64,000 nt of DNA from PoT sp049331405 (GTDB taxonomy: Bacteria; Planctomycetota; Planctomycetia; Isosphaerales; Isosphaeraceae): NCBI RefSeq assembly GCF_049331405.1, contig NZ_CP186274.1, positions 3,844,001-3,908,000 of the forward strand, given 5' to 3'. This document shows, one piece after another, positions 35,761 to 44,802 of the stretch. Below the pieces are notes generated by a model, which did not search any database, had not been told where the DNA came from, and saw nothing but the letters and a program-made list of their open reading frames with translations. How positions within the stretch are numbered: the stretch's first letter is position 1; each line of letters starts with the position of its first letter. The position numbers were made by a program, and so were the translations under genes.

Positions 35761-36576
35761 TCAAGTCGATGTGCCTTCTACGACCGGTGCCTCTCGTAAA
35801 GCCGGTCGGGTGAACGACATGGCTCGGGTCATCATGGCACCCGCCGCGGTCATGATGGCGAGCAGCACGATCGACATCGCACGCAGGAGCATCGAGTCGG
35901 CGAAGGGCAACTCCGTCTTCCCGCTCGGGAAGGCGATCCCACCGACGACCTCGTAGAGGGCAGTCATCGCGATCGCCCCGAAAAAGCCGCCGACAATGGC
36001 CTTGCCGGTAGCGGCCGATCCCCCCGTTCCAAGCCCGATCCCTATCGCCAGGCCGACCGCCACACCGATGCTGGACCAGATCGCCCCGTGCGTCATGAGC
36101 GGGACTGTCATGTCGAATGAGGAAGGTTCCCAGCTCTTATAGAAGGCGGGAAGGGCCAGGCTCGTCGCCAATGCGGCGATCGCGATCCCTCCCAATGCCC
36201 CGATCCCGGCTCCCACCAATGACCGGCGCATGGATCCACCCGCCAGCCCCGCCGCAATTCCCAGGCAAAGCGGCAAGACGCCTCCGACGGCCACATAGGC
36301 GAGACGTCCCGAGTTGACGCGAGCCGTCAGCAGCAGGAGCGCATCCTTCTCGTCCTGCACCGGCTTGAGCTTGGGCGAGGTCTGGCTCCGATAGGCGGAG
36401 AGGACCGACTCCGCCGCGAGCCAGGACCCCAGTGCTCCCACCAATACCCCGAGGGCGAGGAAGCCCCAGATCCGGCCACCGGACCTGGCCGTCTCCAAGG
36501 GCTTGACGATCCCCGCCTCGCCCAGATCGCTTCCTGCCGGCGGATTCGTGGGGGATTCCGACTCGACCGTGCTCAT
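35761..36576 (-). CDS. Six-helix membrane protein of unknown function
   Basis: A 271-residue protein from ATG 36576 (GGGAG eight bases upstream); the frame is open to 36630. After a Ser/Pro-rich cytoplasmic tail there are about six Gly/Ala-rich membrane helices, beginning IWGFLALGVLVGALGSWLA and including VGAGIGALGGIAIAALATS and SSIGVAVGLAIGIGLG. A SFDMTVPLMTHG loop lies between helices 3 and 4. No known family was recognised. It is divergent from the sigma factor gene. Confidence 0.7.
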   Translation of the reverse strand: MSTVESESPTNPPAGSDLGEAGIVKPLETARSGGRIWGFLALGVLVGALGSWLAAESVLSAYRSQTSPKLKPVQDEKDALLLLTARVNSGRLAYVAVGGVLPLCLGIAAGLAGGSMRRSLVGAGIGALGGIAIAALATSLALPAFYKSWEPSSFDMTVPLMTHGAIWSSIGVAVGLAIGIGLGTGGSAATGKAIVGGFFGAIAMTALYEVVGGIAFPSGKTELPFADSMLLRAMSIVLLAIMTAAGAMMTRAMSFTRPALREAPVVEGTST

Positions 36577-36942
36577 CGCGATGACTCCCGAAAACGAAGA
36601 AGACGACGTTGTCGCCGAGAAAGGCGACAACGGGAATGACGAAGTTGAAGAGTGGAAATGAGCGGGCGTCAGACGATGAGGCTGGGGGGAAGGCCTTCGT
36701 CTCTGACTTCGATGCCGGTTGGAGAGTCCGGCGTGGTGCTCTCAGAGTCTCTCAAGAGCGAGGAAAGCTCAAGAGTCTTGGCGAATGGATTCGACGTGGC
36801 GAAACGTGCGAACTCTTAGGTCCGGCTCGCACGATCTCGCGCAGGGCATGGCAATCCCCGACGGTTCGAGAAATAGTTGAAGCATTCTTCCAGGCGAGGG
36901 GACACTACGACACGAGATCGGTTCGAGGTGGAGAGGACGCTG
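36577..36942. promoter_or_regulatory. Divergent promoter region with a 10-bp hairpin
   Basis: This 366-base region lies between the membrane protein (minus) and the sigma factor (plus). CGTTGTCGCC at 36607-36616 pairs exactly with 36623-36632 around a GAGAAA loop, just upstream of the membrane-protein start, so it could be a leader hairpin or operator. Nothing else was recognised. Confidence 0.35.
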
Positions 36943-38409
36943 ATGGGAACGAGCGATTCGGCCCAGGTCATGGACTCGATCCGGAAGGTCTTCGGCGGGA
37001 CGAACCTTTCGCAATATTCGGATACGGAACTGCTCGCCAGGTATTTGAACGGCGACGAGGACACGGCGGAAACGGCCTTCGAGGTCCTCGTCGCGCGGCA
37101 CGGACCCATGGTCTTGCGCATCTGCCGCAAGATCCTGGGCGATGGACACGACGCTGAGGATGCCACCCAGGCGACGTTCCTCGTCCTCGCGAGGCATGCG
37201 TCGTCGATCCGAAAGTCGAGGTCGTTGGCGAGCTGGCTATTCGGGGTCGCTTCGCGGGTCTCCGCTCGGGCGAAGATCCAGGCGTCACGTCGGCGCCGGC
37301 TCGAGTTTCGGGCCGCGAGACCTTCGATCGTCGAGCCGCAATACTCCGACTCCGGATCCTGGCAAGCGATCATGGAAGAGCTCGAACGATTACCCGAGCG
37401 GTATCGTGCGTCCCTGATTCTGTTCCATATCAACGGGCTCTCTTATGAAGAGGCTGCGGAGCGACTCGGCTGTCCGATCCGGACGCTCCAGTCTCGGTTA
37501 ATTCGGGGACGCGAGCGACTCAGGGCTCGACTAACCAGGCGCGGCTTGGCCGACGCGGCGGGGCTAGTCGGGACGACGTTGAACGGGAAAGCTGCATCGA
37601 CGCTCGCCTCGGCCGAGTGGGCGACGCGGATGACTCGGAGCGTGATCCAACTCTCCTCGAACCTGTCTCTCCACCCTGCCCTGCCTGCTTCGCTGGCCGC
37701 TCTCGCGAAAGGAATGAGTGCCACCATGGGCTATCCCAGGTTCAAGATCTTGGCCGCGCTGCTCGTCACGGCCACGGCCGTCATCGGTTCGGCCCCGGCC
37801 TGGTCTCTGCTGGAAGACTCGAATCGAGGTGAATCGAGACCGATCCCGAGCAAGGGTTCGAGAGTGCCACCCCTCGGGTCCTCCCCGGTTCTTGCACAGA
37901 CTCAGCCCAAGACGGTGGAGAAGTCAGGACCCAAGAAGGCCGAGGCCGTTCTCTTGAAGAAGGACGAGGGGAAGTCTTCCGGGATGCGGAGCATCGCCGG
38001 CTCGGGTCATGCCGTGCGTTTCGAGGCTCCGGGCGGATCCTGGCAGTTGACGTCCGTCAGCCTCTACGGCTCGCGATATGGCACGTCCAGGCCTCCCAAG
38101 GAAAACTTCGAGATCTACCTCTGCGACGAGAACTTCAAGAAGCTGGCGACCTTCTCGTTCCCCTATTCGACCTTCCAGCGCGGGGAGCCGAAGTGGATCG
38201 ATCTGAATGTCAAACCCACGACAGTTCCCGCCAAGTTTTTCGTCGCGGTGGATTTCGACCCCGCTCAGACCAAGGGGGTCTATATGCATTTCGACGGCAG
38301 GAAGAGCGAGACCTCGTTCACTGGGCTGCCAGATGAGGGGGATCCCGAGGCTTTCACCAAGGGCAACTGGATGATCCGAGCCCGAGTCTCGCCCCAGCCC
38401 GAACCTTGA
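36943..38409 (+). CDS. ECF sigma factor fused to a transmembrane segment and an exported beta-rich domain
   Basis: A 488-residue protein from ATG 36943 (GAGAGG six bases upstream; alternative ATG 36877). Residues about 25-105 are sigma region 2, with the DAEDATQATFLVLARH core-binding motif at 70-85. Residues about 145-197 are region 4 (LERLPERYRASLILF, then the helix-turn-helix YEEAAERLGCPIRTLQSRL). A single membrane helix follows at about 266-286 (ILAALLVTATAVIGSAP), a Pro/Lys-rich linker, and an extracytoplasmic domain at about 345-485 with many short beta strands. No separate anti-sigma gene is next to it, so the fused segment may regulate the sigma part directly. Confidence 0.88.
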   Translation: MGTSDSAQVMDSIRKVFGGTNLSQYSDTELLARYLNGDEDTAETAFEVLVARHGPMVLRICRKILGDGHDAEDATQATFLVLARHASSIRKSRSLASWLFGVASRVSARAKIQASRRRRLEFRAARPSIVEPQYSDSGSWQAIMEELERLPERYRASLILFHINGLSYEEAAERLGCPIRTLQSRLIRGRERLRARLTRRGLADAAGLVGTTLNGKAASTLASAEWATRMTRSVIQLSSNLSLHPALPASLAALAKGMSATMGYPRFKILAALLVTATAVIGSAPAWSLLEDSNRGESRPIPSKGSRVPPLGSSPVLAQTQPKTVEKSGPKKAEAVLLKKDEGKSSGMRSIAGSGHAVRFEAPGGSWQLTSVSLYGSRYGTSRPPKENFEIYLCDENFKKLATFSFPYSTFQRGEPKWIDLNVKPTTVPAKFFVAVDFDPAQTKGVYMHFDGRKSETSFTGLPDEGDPEAFTKGNWMIRARVSPQPEP

Positions 38410-38762
38410 TTCGGCACATCGGCCGAGTGTTCTTTGTCCCTGATTGTGTCGCGATCGTGCGAGACGACACGTTTCGTGACGGTCGTCCCAGATCTGCCCG
38501 TCTCGTATTGAGGTGCGACACCTGCTGCTCGCGCGGGACTCTTCCACCCCTCCAAGTTTCCCTTCGCCCGCGACATTTCAAAAGCCAATGGATTGGCAAC
38601 ATCAGCAGAAGGCATTACAGAAGTATGGGGCGAAGGGGTTCTTCGACGGACCTCTGTGCGTGACGGAACCCAACGATTGACACCCTATGTGGTCGTCGAG
38701 TCGTGAGGATCGTACGCGGAACGCACAAGGTTCGTCGCGTGAGCGAGATACGGGGTAGGCAG
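38410..38762 (+). other. Intergenic region, nothing recognised
   Basis: A 353-base gap between the sigma factor and the next gene. Short frames look random and no strong hairpin with a T tract was seen. Confidence 0.3.
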
Positions 38763-40304
38763 ATGAGCATCCTTGCCAGAGTCGCGATTGCAACGTATGC
38801 CCTCATGGCGGGGACGCCTGACGAGTCTCCCAACCGGTACTTCGCCATCGAAGCCATCGACGAGCAGACCGGGCGCGGGGTCCCGATGGTCGAGTTGCAA
38901 ACGACGGCGGGGGCTCGCTTCTACACCGACTCGAATGGCCTCGTGGCCTTCTTCGAGCCAGGCTTGATGGGCCAGCGCGTCTATTTCGGCATCACGGCGC
39001 ATGGCTACGAGTTCCCAAAGGATGGCTTCGGATCCAAGGGGGTGGCGCTGGAAGTCAAGCCTGGCGAGAGTGCGAAGCTCAAGATCAATCGGATCAACAT
39101 CGCCGAGCGGCTTTACCGGATCACCGGCCAAGGGATCTACCGCGATTCCGTGCTCCTGGGCCGGAAAACGCCAATTGCTTCGCCTCTGCTGAATGCCCAG
39201 GTCACGGGGCAGGACAGCGTCTTGGCGGCCGTCTACCAGGGGCGGACGTACTGGTTCTACGGCGACACCAATCGACTCTCCTATTCTCTGGGTAACTTCG
39301 CCACCTCGGGCGCAACGACTCCCCTGCCGGAGAAGATCGATCCAGAGGTCGGATTCGACCTGTCCTACTTCGTGGGCAAGGATGGCTTCTCCCGGCCGAT
39401 GGCTCCGATGAAGGGCGAGGGGGTCGTCTGGCTCTCGGGCCTCGTCGTGGTGCCGGACGGGTCCGGACGCGAGCGAATGCTGGCCTATTATCAACGCCGC
39501 CAGGGTCTCGGGGACGTGCTCGAGAATGGGTTCGTCCAGTTCAACGACGAGACCAGGCAGTTCGATAAGGCTTCGACGATCGAGGGCGAACCGCCGATTT
39601 TCCCGACCGGGCATGCCCAGCGCGTCGCCGATGCCGGCATCGACTACCTCGTCTTCACCGTCCCCTACCCCGCCTTGCGGGTCAAAGCAGATCGAGCCTC
39701 ATACCTGGATCTCTCCGGATATGAGGCTTACACATGCCTCAAGCCCGGTACGCGGACCTTCGATAAGACGCGGGCCGAAGTGGATCGAGACGCCTCCGGC
39801 AAGCTCATCTGGGCCTGGAAGCGAAACACGGCCCCACTCGTGCCGAAAGATCAGCAGGACCTGATCGACTCAGGGAAGATGACTCGCGAGGAATCTCCCT
39901 TCCGACTCCAGGATGCCGAGACCGGCAAGCCGTTCGTGCTCCACGGAGGCTCATGCTACTGGAATCCATATCGCAAGAAGTACGTGATGGTTGGCTCCGA
40001 ACTAATGGGCGCGACCGTCCTCGGCGAAATCTGGTACAGCGAGGCCGATCGCCCGGAAGGCCCCTGGATCAAGGCCAGGAAGATCATCACCCATGCCAAC
40101 AAGCCGGGAGATGCCCACGACTTCTACAATCCCAAGCAGCACGAGTTCCTCGATCGCGATGGCGGTCGATACATCTACTTCGAAGGCACCTACGTCAATA
40201 CGTTCAGCGGTAACCCCCATCCCACGCCCTATTACGAATACAACCAAATCATGTACAAGTTAGATCTTGGCGATCCAAAGCTTGGCGTCCTCAAGGAGAA
40301 GTGA
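38763..40304 (+). CDS. Exported beta-propeller-like protein with an N-terminal carboxypeptidase-regulatory-like domain
   Basis: About 513 residues from ATG 38763 (alternative ATG 38703). A short hydrophobic N-terminus (MSILARVAIATYALMAG) may be a signal peptide. Residues about 25-110 look like a small beta-sandwich of the carboxypeptidase regulatory type (DEQTGRGVPMVELQTTAG...GLVAFFEPG). From about 140 on, repeated blade-like segments (DSVLAAVYQGRTYWFYGDTNR, GVVWLSGLVVVPDGSG, KYVMVGSELMG) resemble a five-bladed propeller glycosidase-like or DUF4185-like fold. The EGTYVNTFSGNPHPTPYYEYNQIMYKLDL end is also typical. No catalytic residue can be assigned. Confidence 0.7.
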   Translation: MSILARVAIATYALMAGTPDESPNRYFAIEAIDEQTGRGVPMVELQTTAGARFYTDSNGLVAFFEPGLMGQRVYFGITAHGYEFPKDGFGSKGVALEVKPGESAKLKINRINIAERLYRITGQGIYRDSVLLGRKTPIASPLLNAQVTGQDSVLAAVYQGRTYWFYGDTNRLSYSLGNFATSGATTPLPEKIDPEVGFDLSYFVGKDGFSRPMAPMKGEGVVWLSGLVVVPDGSGRERMLAYYQRRQGLGDVLENGFVQFNDETRQFDKASTIEGEPPIFPTGHAQRVADAGIDYLVFTVPYPALRVKADRASYLDLSGYEAYTCLKPGTRTFDKTRAEVDRDASGKLIWAWKRNTAPLVPKDQQDLIDSGKMTREESPFRLQDAETGKPFVLHGGSCYWNPYRKKYVMVGSELMGATVLGEIWYSEADRPEGPWIKARKIITHANKPGDAHDFYNPKQHEFLDRDGGRYIYFEGTYVNTFSGNPHPTPYYEYNQIMYKLDLGDPKLGVLKEK

Positions 40305-40665
40305 AACGGCGTGGGGAGTCGACCGGGTGGGAAAAGTCCTCGTATTTGATGAAATAATCGCATGAAGATCTTTTGCAATTTATTCTTAGGCCATTTGTCC
40401 TGGACCGGATTCTTAAGATTGGCCCCGCCACTTCCGAGGCAGTAGACTCTTCATCGACGGCTCCCACCGATCCGCCTCGCGGGATTGCGTTGCTCAAAGT
40501 CACGAATCCTCCTCCGCAGATTTCCCAGACTGACGCGATGGCTCGCGTCCTCCGCGTCAGAATCAAAAGTTTGGCGGGAGGGATCAGGCCGGATCGGCTG
40601 GGATGTCCGCACGTTTCTGGCACTCAGAAATCTTGATCCGAAGCGTCACGAAATTCGGAGGCGGC
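40305..40665 (+). other. Intergenic region, nothing recognised
   Basis: A 361-base gap with no credible gene. The GGAGG at 40657-40661 is the ribosome-binding site of the next gene. Confidence 0.3.
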
Positions 40666-41922
40666 ATGACCACGAGACGAGCGTTCCTGGCTGCGGTCGG
40701 GGCCGGGTGTGCCCTGGAAGGGGCTAAGGGTTGGGCTCAAACGACGCCAGCGGCGAGGAAGCGGTTGGCGGTCGTCACGACCGAGTGGCGATATCACTCG
40801 CACGCCTGGCACATGGCCGAGCGGTTCCTCGTCGGCTATCCGATCGAAGGCCGCTGGCATCGTCCTCCCTTCGACGTGGTCGCGGCCTACGTGGATCAGT
40901 TCCCCGCGAACGACCTGAGTCGCAAGCGGTCGAAGGAGTTCGGTTTCCCGATCTATTCCACCGTCGCCGAGGCCCTTCGTTGCGGCGGGAATTCACTGGC
41001 GGTCGACGCCGTCCTGATCATCGGCGAGCATGGCAACTACCCCAAGAACGAGTACGGCCAGACCCCCTACCCTCGGTATGAATTCTTCAAGCAGGCGACC
41101 GACGTCTTCCGCAAGGATGGAAAGACCGTCCCGATCTTCAACGACAAGCACCTGTCGTGGAAATGGGAGTGGGCCAAGGAGATGGTCGACATCTCCCGCG
41201 AGCTGAAATTCCCGTTCCTGGCCGGTTCATCGCTGCCGGTGACGTGGCGGATGCCCTCGATCGAAATGCCAACCGGGGCCGAGGTCGAGGAGATGCTCTG
41301 CCTGGCGATGGGCGGGGTCGATAGCTACGACTTCCACGCCCTCGAAGTGATCCAGTGCATGGCCGAGCGACGCCGAGGCGGCGAGACCGGCGTTGCCGCC
41401 GTCCAGGCGATTCGAGGCGACGCGTTCTGGAAGGCGATGGAGGCCAAGGCCTGGTCGCCCCAACTGTTCGAAGCCTGCATGGCGAGGACCCAGACCCTCG
41501 CTCAGCCCGAGACCTTCAGCGACCGTTACCCGACCCCGGAGCAGATCCGCGAGTGGGTCAAGGATCCTGTCGCCTACCTCATCGAGTACAACGACGGCAC
41601 CAGGGCCACGATGCTCCTGATGAACGGACTGGTTAACGACTTCACCTTCGCCGCAACGTTGAAAGGCGAGTCGGAACCCCTCTCGACCCTCTTCTACCTG
41701 CCGCCAAACCCGAACGTCACCTATTCGGCATCGTTGATGTCGAAGGCCGAACAGACCTTCCTGACCGGCAAGACCCCCTACCCGATTGAACGAACCCTCC
41801 TCACGTCGGGTCTGGTCGAGGCCTGTTGTCGCTCCCTCGGGACGGGCCAGAAGCGTCTCGAGACGCCCCACCTCGCGATCCGCTACGAGGCGCCGAAGGC
41901 CTCGACCTTCGCGCGTTCCTGA
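40666..41922 (+). CDS. Tat-exported conserved protein of unknown function
   Basis: A 418-residue protein from ATG 40666 with GGAGG upstream. MTTRRAFLAAVGAGCALEG is a twin-arginine signal. The mature protein starts RKRLAVVTTEWRYHSHAWHM and contains DAVLIIGEHGNYPKNEYGQ, VPIFNDKHLSWKWEWAKEM, PFLAGSSLPVTWRMPS and SYDFHALEVIQCMAERR. The overall feel is of a Rossmann-like redox or sugar-binding protein related to Gfo/Idh proteins, but no nucleotide-binding glycine loop is present. Proteins like this are common in planctomycetes near PSD1/DUF1501 genes. A large hairpin terminator follows. Confidence 0.75.
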   Translation: MTTRRAFLAAVGAGCALEGAKGWAQTTPAARKRLAVVTTEWRYHSHAWHMAERFLVGYPIEGRWHRPPFDVVAAYVDQFPANDLSRKRSKEFGFPIYSTVAEALRCGGNSLAVDAVLIIGEHGNYPKNEYGQTPYPRYEFFKQATDVFRKDGKTVPIFNDKHLSWKWEWAKEMVDISRELKFPFLAGSSLPVTWRMPSIEMPTGAEVEEMLCLAMGGVDSYDFHALEVIQCMAERRRGGETGVAAVQAIRGDAFWKAMEAKAWSPQLFEACMARTQTLAQPETFSDRYPTPEQIREWVKDPVAYLIEYNDGTRATMLLMNGLVNDFTFAATLKGESEPLSTLFYLPPNPNVTYSASLMSKAEQTFLTGKTPYPIERTLLTSGLVEACCRSLGTGQKRLETPHLAIRYEAPKASTFARS

Positions 41923-41936
41923 GACAAAGATCCTCG

Positions 41937-42008
41937 CACAAGCCTGCCGGACCTCCTGGAGAGGCGTCTCTCCTCGCCTGCTCCAAGGAGGCTTCGGCTT
42001 GTGTTTTC
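41937..42008 (+). terminator. Large three-tier hairpin terminator
   Basis: CACAAGCC (41937-41944) pairs with 41996-42003 and is followed by TTTT. Inside, CCTCC-TGGAG pairs with CTCCA-a-GGAGG and AGGCG with CGCCT. It begins 14 bases after the stop of the Tat-exported protein gene. Confidence 0.7.
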
Positions 42009-42255
42009 GGGAAATTTCAACAATAATTTGACAGGAAACTTGGAGCGATTTAGTTTTCGCAATGATCGACCCGCGCGTTGCCCACCTTCCGGCCTCCCTC
42101 GATTGAGGGGGGCCAGGACTCGATAGCTTCCTCGGCAAGAGGAGGCGTGAACAACGACCACGTGCCCCGGGCAGGTCCTGCTTTGAAGAATCGCTCCGAG
42201 GCAAGGCATTGAGATGATCCTCGGCCGAGAGGTTCGATTCAGGAGCCAAGTCGCC

Positions 42256-44802
42256 ATGGCGGAACGTCGGACGTATTCCATGGTTTTCCTCCTCGCTTGG
42301 TTTGCCGGGGTGGCTTCCGCCGATGGGGGTGAGGCCCTGACGTTCGAGAAGGACGTCCGCCCGATCTTCAAGGCGTACTGCCTCGACTGTCACGGCGGCG
42401 AGAAAACCGAGGGCAAGCTCGACCTCCGCCTCAAGCGCTTCACGGAGGTCGGGGGCGACACGGGCCCCGCTCTGGTGGTCGGGAAACCCGATGAGAGCCT
42501 TCTCATCGAGCGACTCAAGGCGGGCGAGATGCCGCCCGGGCCGAAGAAGGTTCCGCCCGAGCAGATTGCCGTGATCGAGCGCTGGATCGCGTCGGGTGCG
42601 GCGACCAAACGACAGGAGCCCGAGAAGCTCGATGCCGGCGTGGTCATCACGCCCGAGGAGCGGGAATACTGGGCCTTCCAGCCGATCCGCCGGCCCGTCC
42701 CACCTAGCTGCGAAGCGAAGGATCGGGTCCGGACCCCGATCGACGCCCTCGTCCTGGCGAGACTTCGCGAACGGAGTCTAGAATTCGCCCCTGACGCGGA
42801 CCCACGAACGCTGATCCGTCGCGCGGCGTTCGACCTCACCGGCCTGCCGCCCACGCAGAAGGCCATCGATGCCTTTGTCGCGGATCCCTCCGACGACGCC
42901 TACGAGCGGATGCTCGACCAGCTCATGGATTCGCCCCAGTACGGCGAGCGTTGGGCCCGACACTGGCTCGACGTGGCCGGCTACGCCGACTCCGACGGCA
43001 ACGGCAGCGAGGACTCCGTCCGGCCGTATGCCTACAAATATCGCGACTACGTCGTCCGCTCGCTCAACTCCGACAAGCCGGTCGACCGCTTCGTGATCGA
43101 GCAGTTGGCGGGAGATGAACTCGTCCCGCGGCCGTGGACCGAGTTGAGCCCCGAGAATGCCGAGTTGCTCGCCGCCACCGGGTTCTTGCGGACCGCCGCC
43201 GACGGCACCTCCACGGGAGCCTCGGACGAACCGCTCGCGGCGAATCTGGTCGTGTCGGAGACGTTGAAGATCGTCGGCTCGACCATGCTCGGGCTGACGG
43301 TCGGATGTGCCCAGTGCCACGACCATCGCTACGACCCGATCCCTCAGGCCGATTACTACCGGCTCCGAGCCGTCTTCGAGCCGGCCCTGGACACCAATCA
43401 CTGGCGGAGGCCCGGGCAGCGCCTCATCTCCCTGTTCAAGGACGCGGACAGGGCGAAGTCGAGCGCCATCGAGGCGGAGGCGGCCAAGCTCCAGGAAGTC
43501 GTCACGACGAAGACAAATACTTACATCGCTGCGGCAACCAAGAAGGAACTCGCGAAGTTTCCCGAGGACCTGCGTGGCAAGCTCCAGGCCGCGCTCGACA
43601 CGGATCCCGCCAAGCGTTCCGACGAGCAGAAGAAGCTCCTCGACTCGAATCCGAGCGTAAACATCAGCCCCGGCGTCCTCTATCAGTACGACCAACCCGC
43701 GGCCGATGACCTGACGAAGGAGCAAGGGAAGGTCAACGCGAAGCGGGCCGAGAAGCCGGTCGAGGACTTCGTCAGTGTGCTCGACGAGATCCCGGGAACC
43801 GTGCCGGTCACGAAAATCTTCTATCGCGGCGACCATCGACAGCCCACGAAGCCGGTCGTCCCCGGCGACCTGACCATAGCCGGGGCCGAGGGCCAGCGGT
43901 TCGAGATCCCCGAGAAGGACGGCGCGTTGCCGACCTCGGGTCGACGCCTCGCGTACGCACGCCACCTGGTGAAGGGTGATCATCCCCTGCTCGGTCGGGT
44001 GCTCATGAATCGGATCTGGTTGAACCACTTCGGACGAGGCCTGGTCGACACCCCGGGCGACTTCGGCGTGCTCGGGACGAGGCCGAGCCATCCGGAATTG
44101 CTCGACTGGCTGGCCGATGAACTCGTCCGCCAGGGGTGGTCGTTGAAGCGGATCCACAAGCTCATCATGACCTCGACCGCCTACAGGCAGTCTTCGAGGA
44201 TCAGCCAGGCGAGCGCAGCCGCCGACTCGAATAACCTGCTCTACAGCCGGTTCCCGATGCAGCGTCTCGAGGCCGAGGAGATCCGCGACGTCATCCTCCA
44301 CGTCTGCGGTCGGCTCGACCCGACGATGTACGGACCTCCGATCCCGGTGGCCGAGGACATGGTCGGGCACGTCCTGCCCGAGAAGGACTCGGCGAGGCGA
44401 AGCCTCTACCTCCAGGCTCGCCGCTCGAAGCCGGTCTCGATGCTCGCGACGTTCGACGCCCCGAGCATGGTCACGAACTGCGAAAGGCGGGTCCCCAGCA
44501 CGTCGGTGACGCAGTCTCTCGTGCTCATGAATAGCGATTTCATTCTCGCTCACGCCAAGCATCTTGCCCAGCGCATCCGCGGCGAGACGCCCGCAGGCTC
44601 GGCGTCGGATCTGATGGCGCGGCAGGTCTCGCACGCCTGGAAGCTCGTTTACCAGCGAGAGATCTCCCCCGAGGAGGCGGCCTGGGCGGCCGAGTTCGGC
44701 GCCAGACAATCCTCCACGCCGGGGCCGGAGAAAGAGCTCGCCGCCCTGACGAATCTCTGCCAGCAACTCCTCATTTCCAACGAGTTTCTCTATGTCGATT
44801 GA
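42256..44802 (+). CDS. PSD1-type exported protein: cytochrome c-like domain, DUF1549 and DUF1553
   Basis: About 848 residues from ATG 42256 (GGAG 11 bases upstream; ATG 42214 and 42280 are alternatives). A signal peptide (MVFLLAWFAGVASADG) precedes a planctomycete cytochrome c domain with one CLDCH haem motif at about 41-45 and a distal Met candidate in GEMPPGPKK. DUF1549 spans about 161-365 (LIRRAAFDLTGLPPT, GERWARHWLDVAGYADSDG, VGCAQCHDHRYDPI, a second CxxCH). DUF1553 spans about 561-815 (VLMNRIWLNHFGRGLVDTPGDFG, MQRLEAEEIRD). Such proteins are abundant in Planctomycetes and pair with DUF1501 genes; the reaction is unproven. The gene overlaps the DUF1501 gene by 11 bases. Confidence 0.93.
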   Translation: MAERRTYSMVFLLAWFAGVASADGGEALTFEKDVRPIFKAYCLDCHGGEKTEGKLDLRLKRFTEVGGDTGPALVVGKPDESLLIERLKAGEMPPGPKKVPPEQIAVIERWIASGAATKRQEPEKLDAGVVITPEEREYWAFQPIRRPVPPSCEAKDRVRTPIDALVLARLRERSLEFAPDADPRTLIRRAAFDLTGLPPTQKAIDAFVADPSDDAYERMLDQLMDSPQYGERWARHWLDVAGYADSDGNGSEDSVRPYAYKYRDYVVRSLNSDKPVDRFVIEQLAGDELVPRPWTELSPENAELLAATGFLRTAADGTSTGASDEPLAANLVVSETLKIVGSTMLGLTVGCAQCHDHRYDPIPQADYYRLRAVFEPALDTNHWRRPGQRLISLFKDADRAKSSAIEAEAAKLQEVVTTKTNTYIAAATKKELAKFPEDLRGKLQAALDTDPAKRSDEQKKLLDSNPSVNISPGVLYQYDQPAADDLTKEQGKVNAKRAEKPVEDFVSVLDEIPGTVPVTKIFYRGDHRQPTKPVVPGDLTIAGAEGQRFEIPEKDGALPTSGRRLAYARHLVKGDHPLLGRVLMNRIWLNHFGRGLVDTPGDFGVLGTRPSHPELLDWLADELVRQGWSLKRIHKLIMTSTAYRQSSRISQASAAADSNNLLYSRFPMQRLEAEEIRDVILHVCGRLDPTMYGPPIPVAEDMVGHVLPEKDSARRSLYLQARRSKPVSMLATFDAPSMVTNCERRVPSTSVTQSLVLMNSDFILAHAKHLAQRIRGETPAGSASDLMARQVSHAWKLVYQREISPEEAAWAAEFGARQSSTPGPEKELAALTNLCQQLLISNEFLYVD

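Noticed and set aside
42778..44766. 662-codon open frame on the minus strand
   Set aside because: It is antisense to the PSD1 gene with its CxxCH, DUF1549 and DUF1553 motifs.
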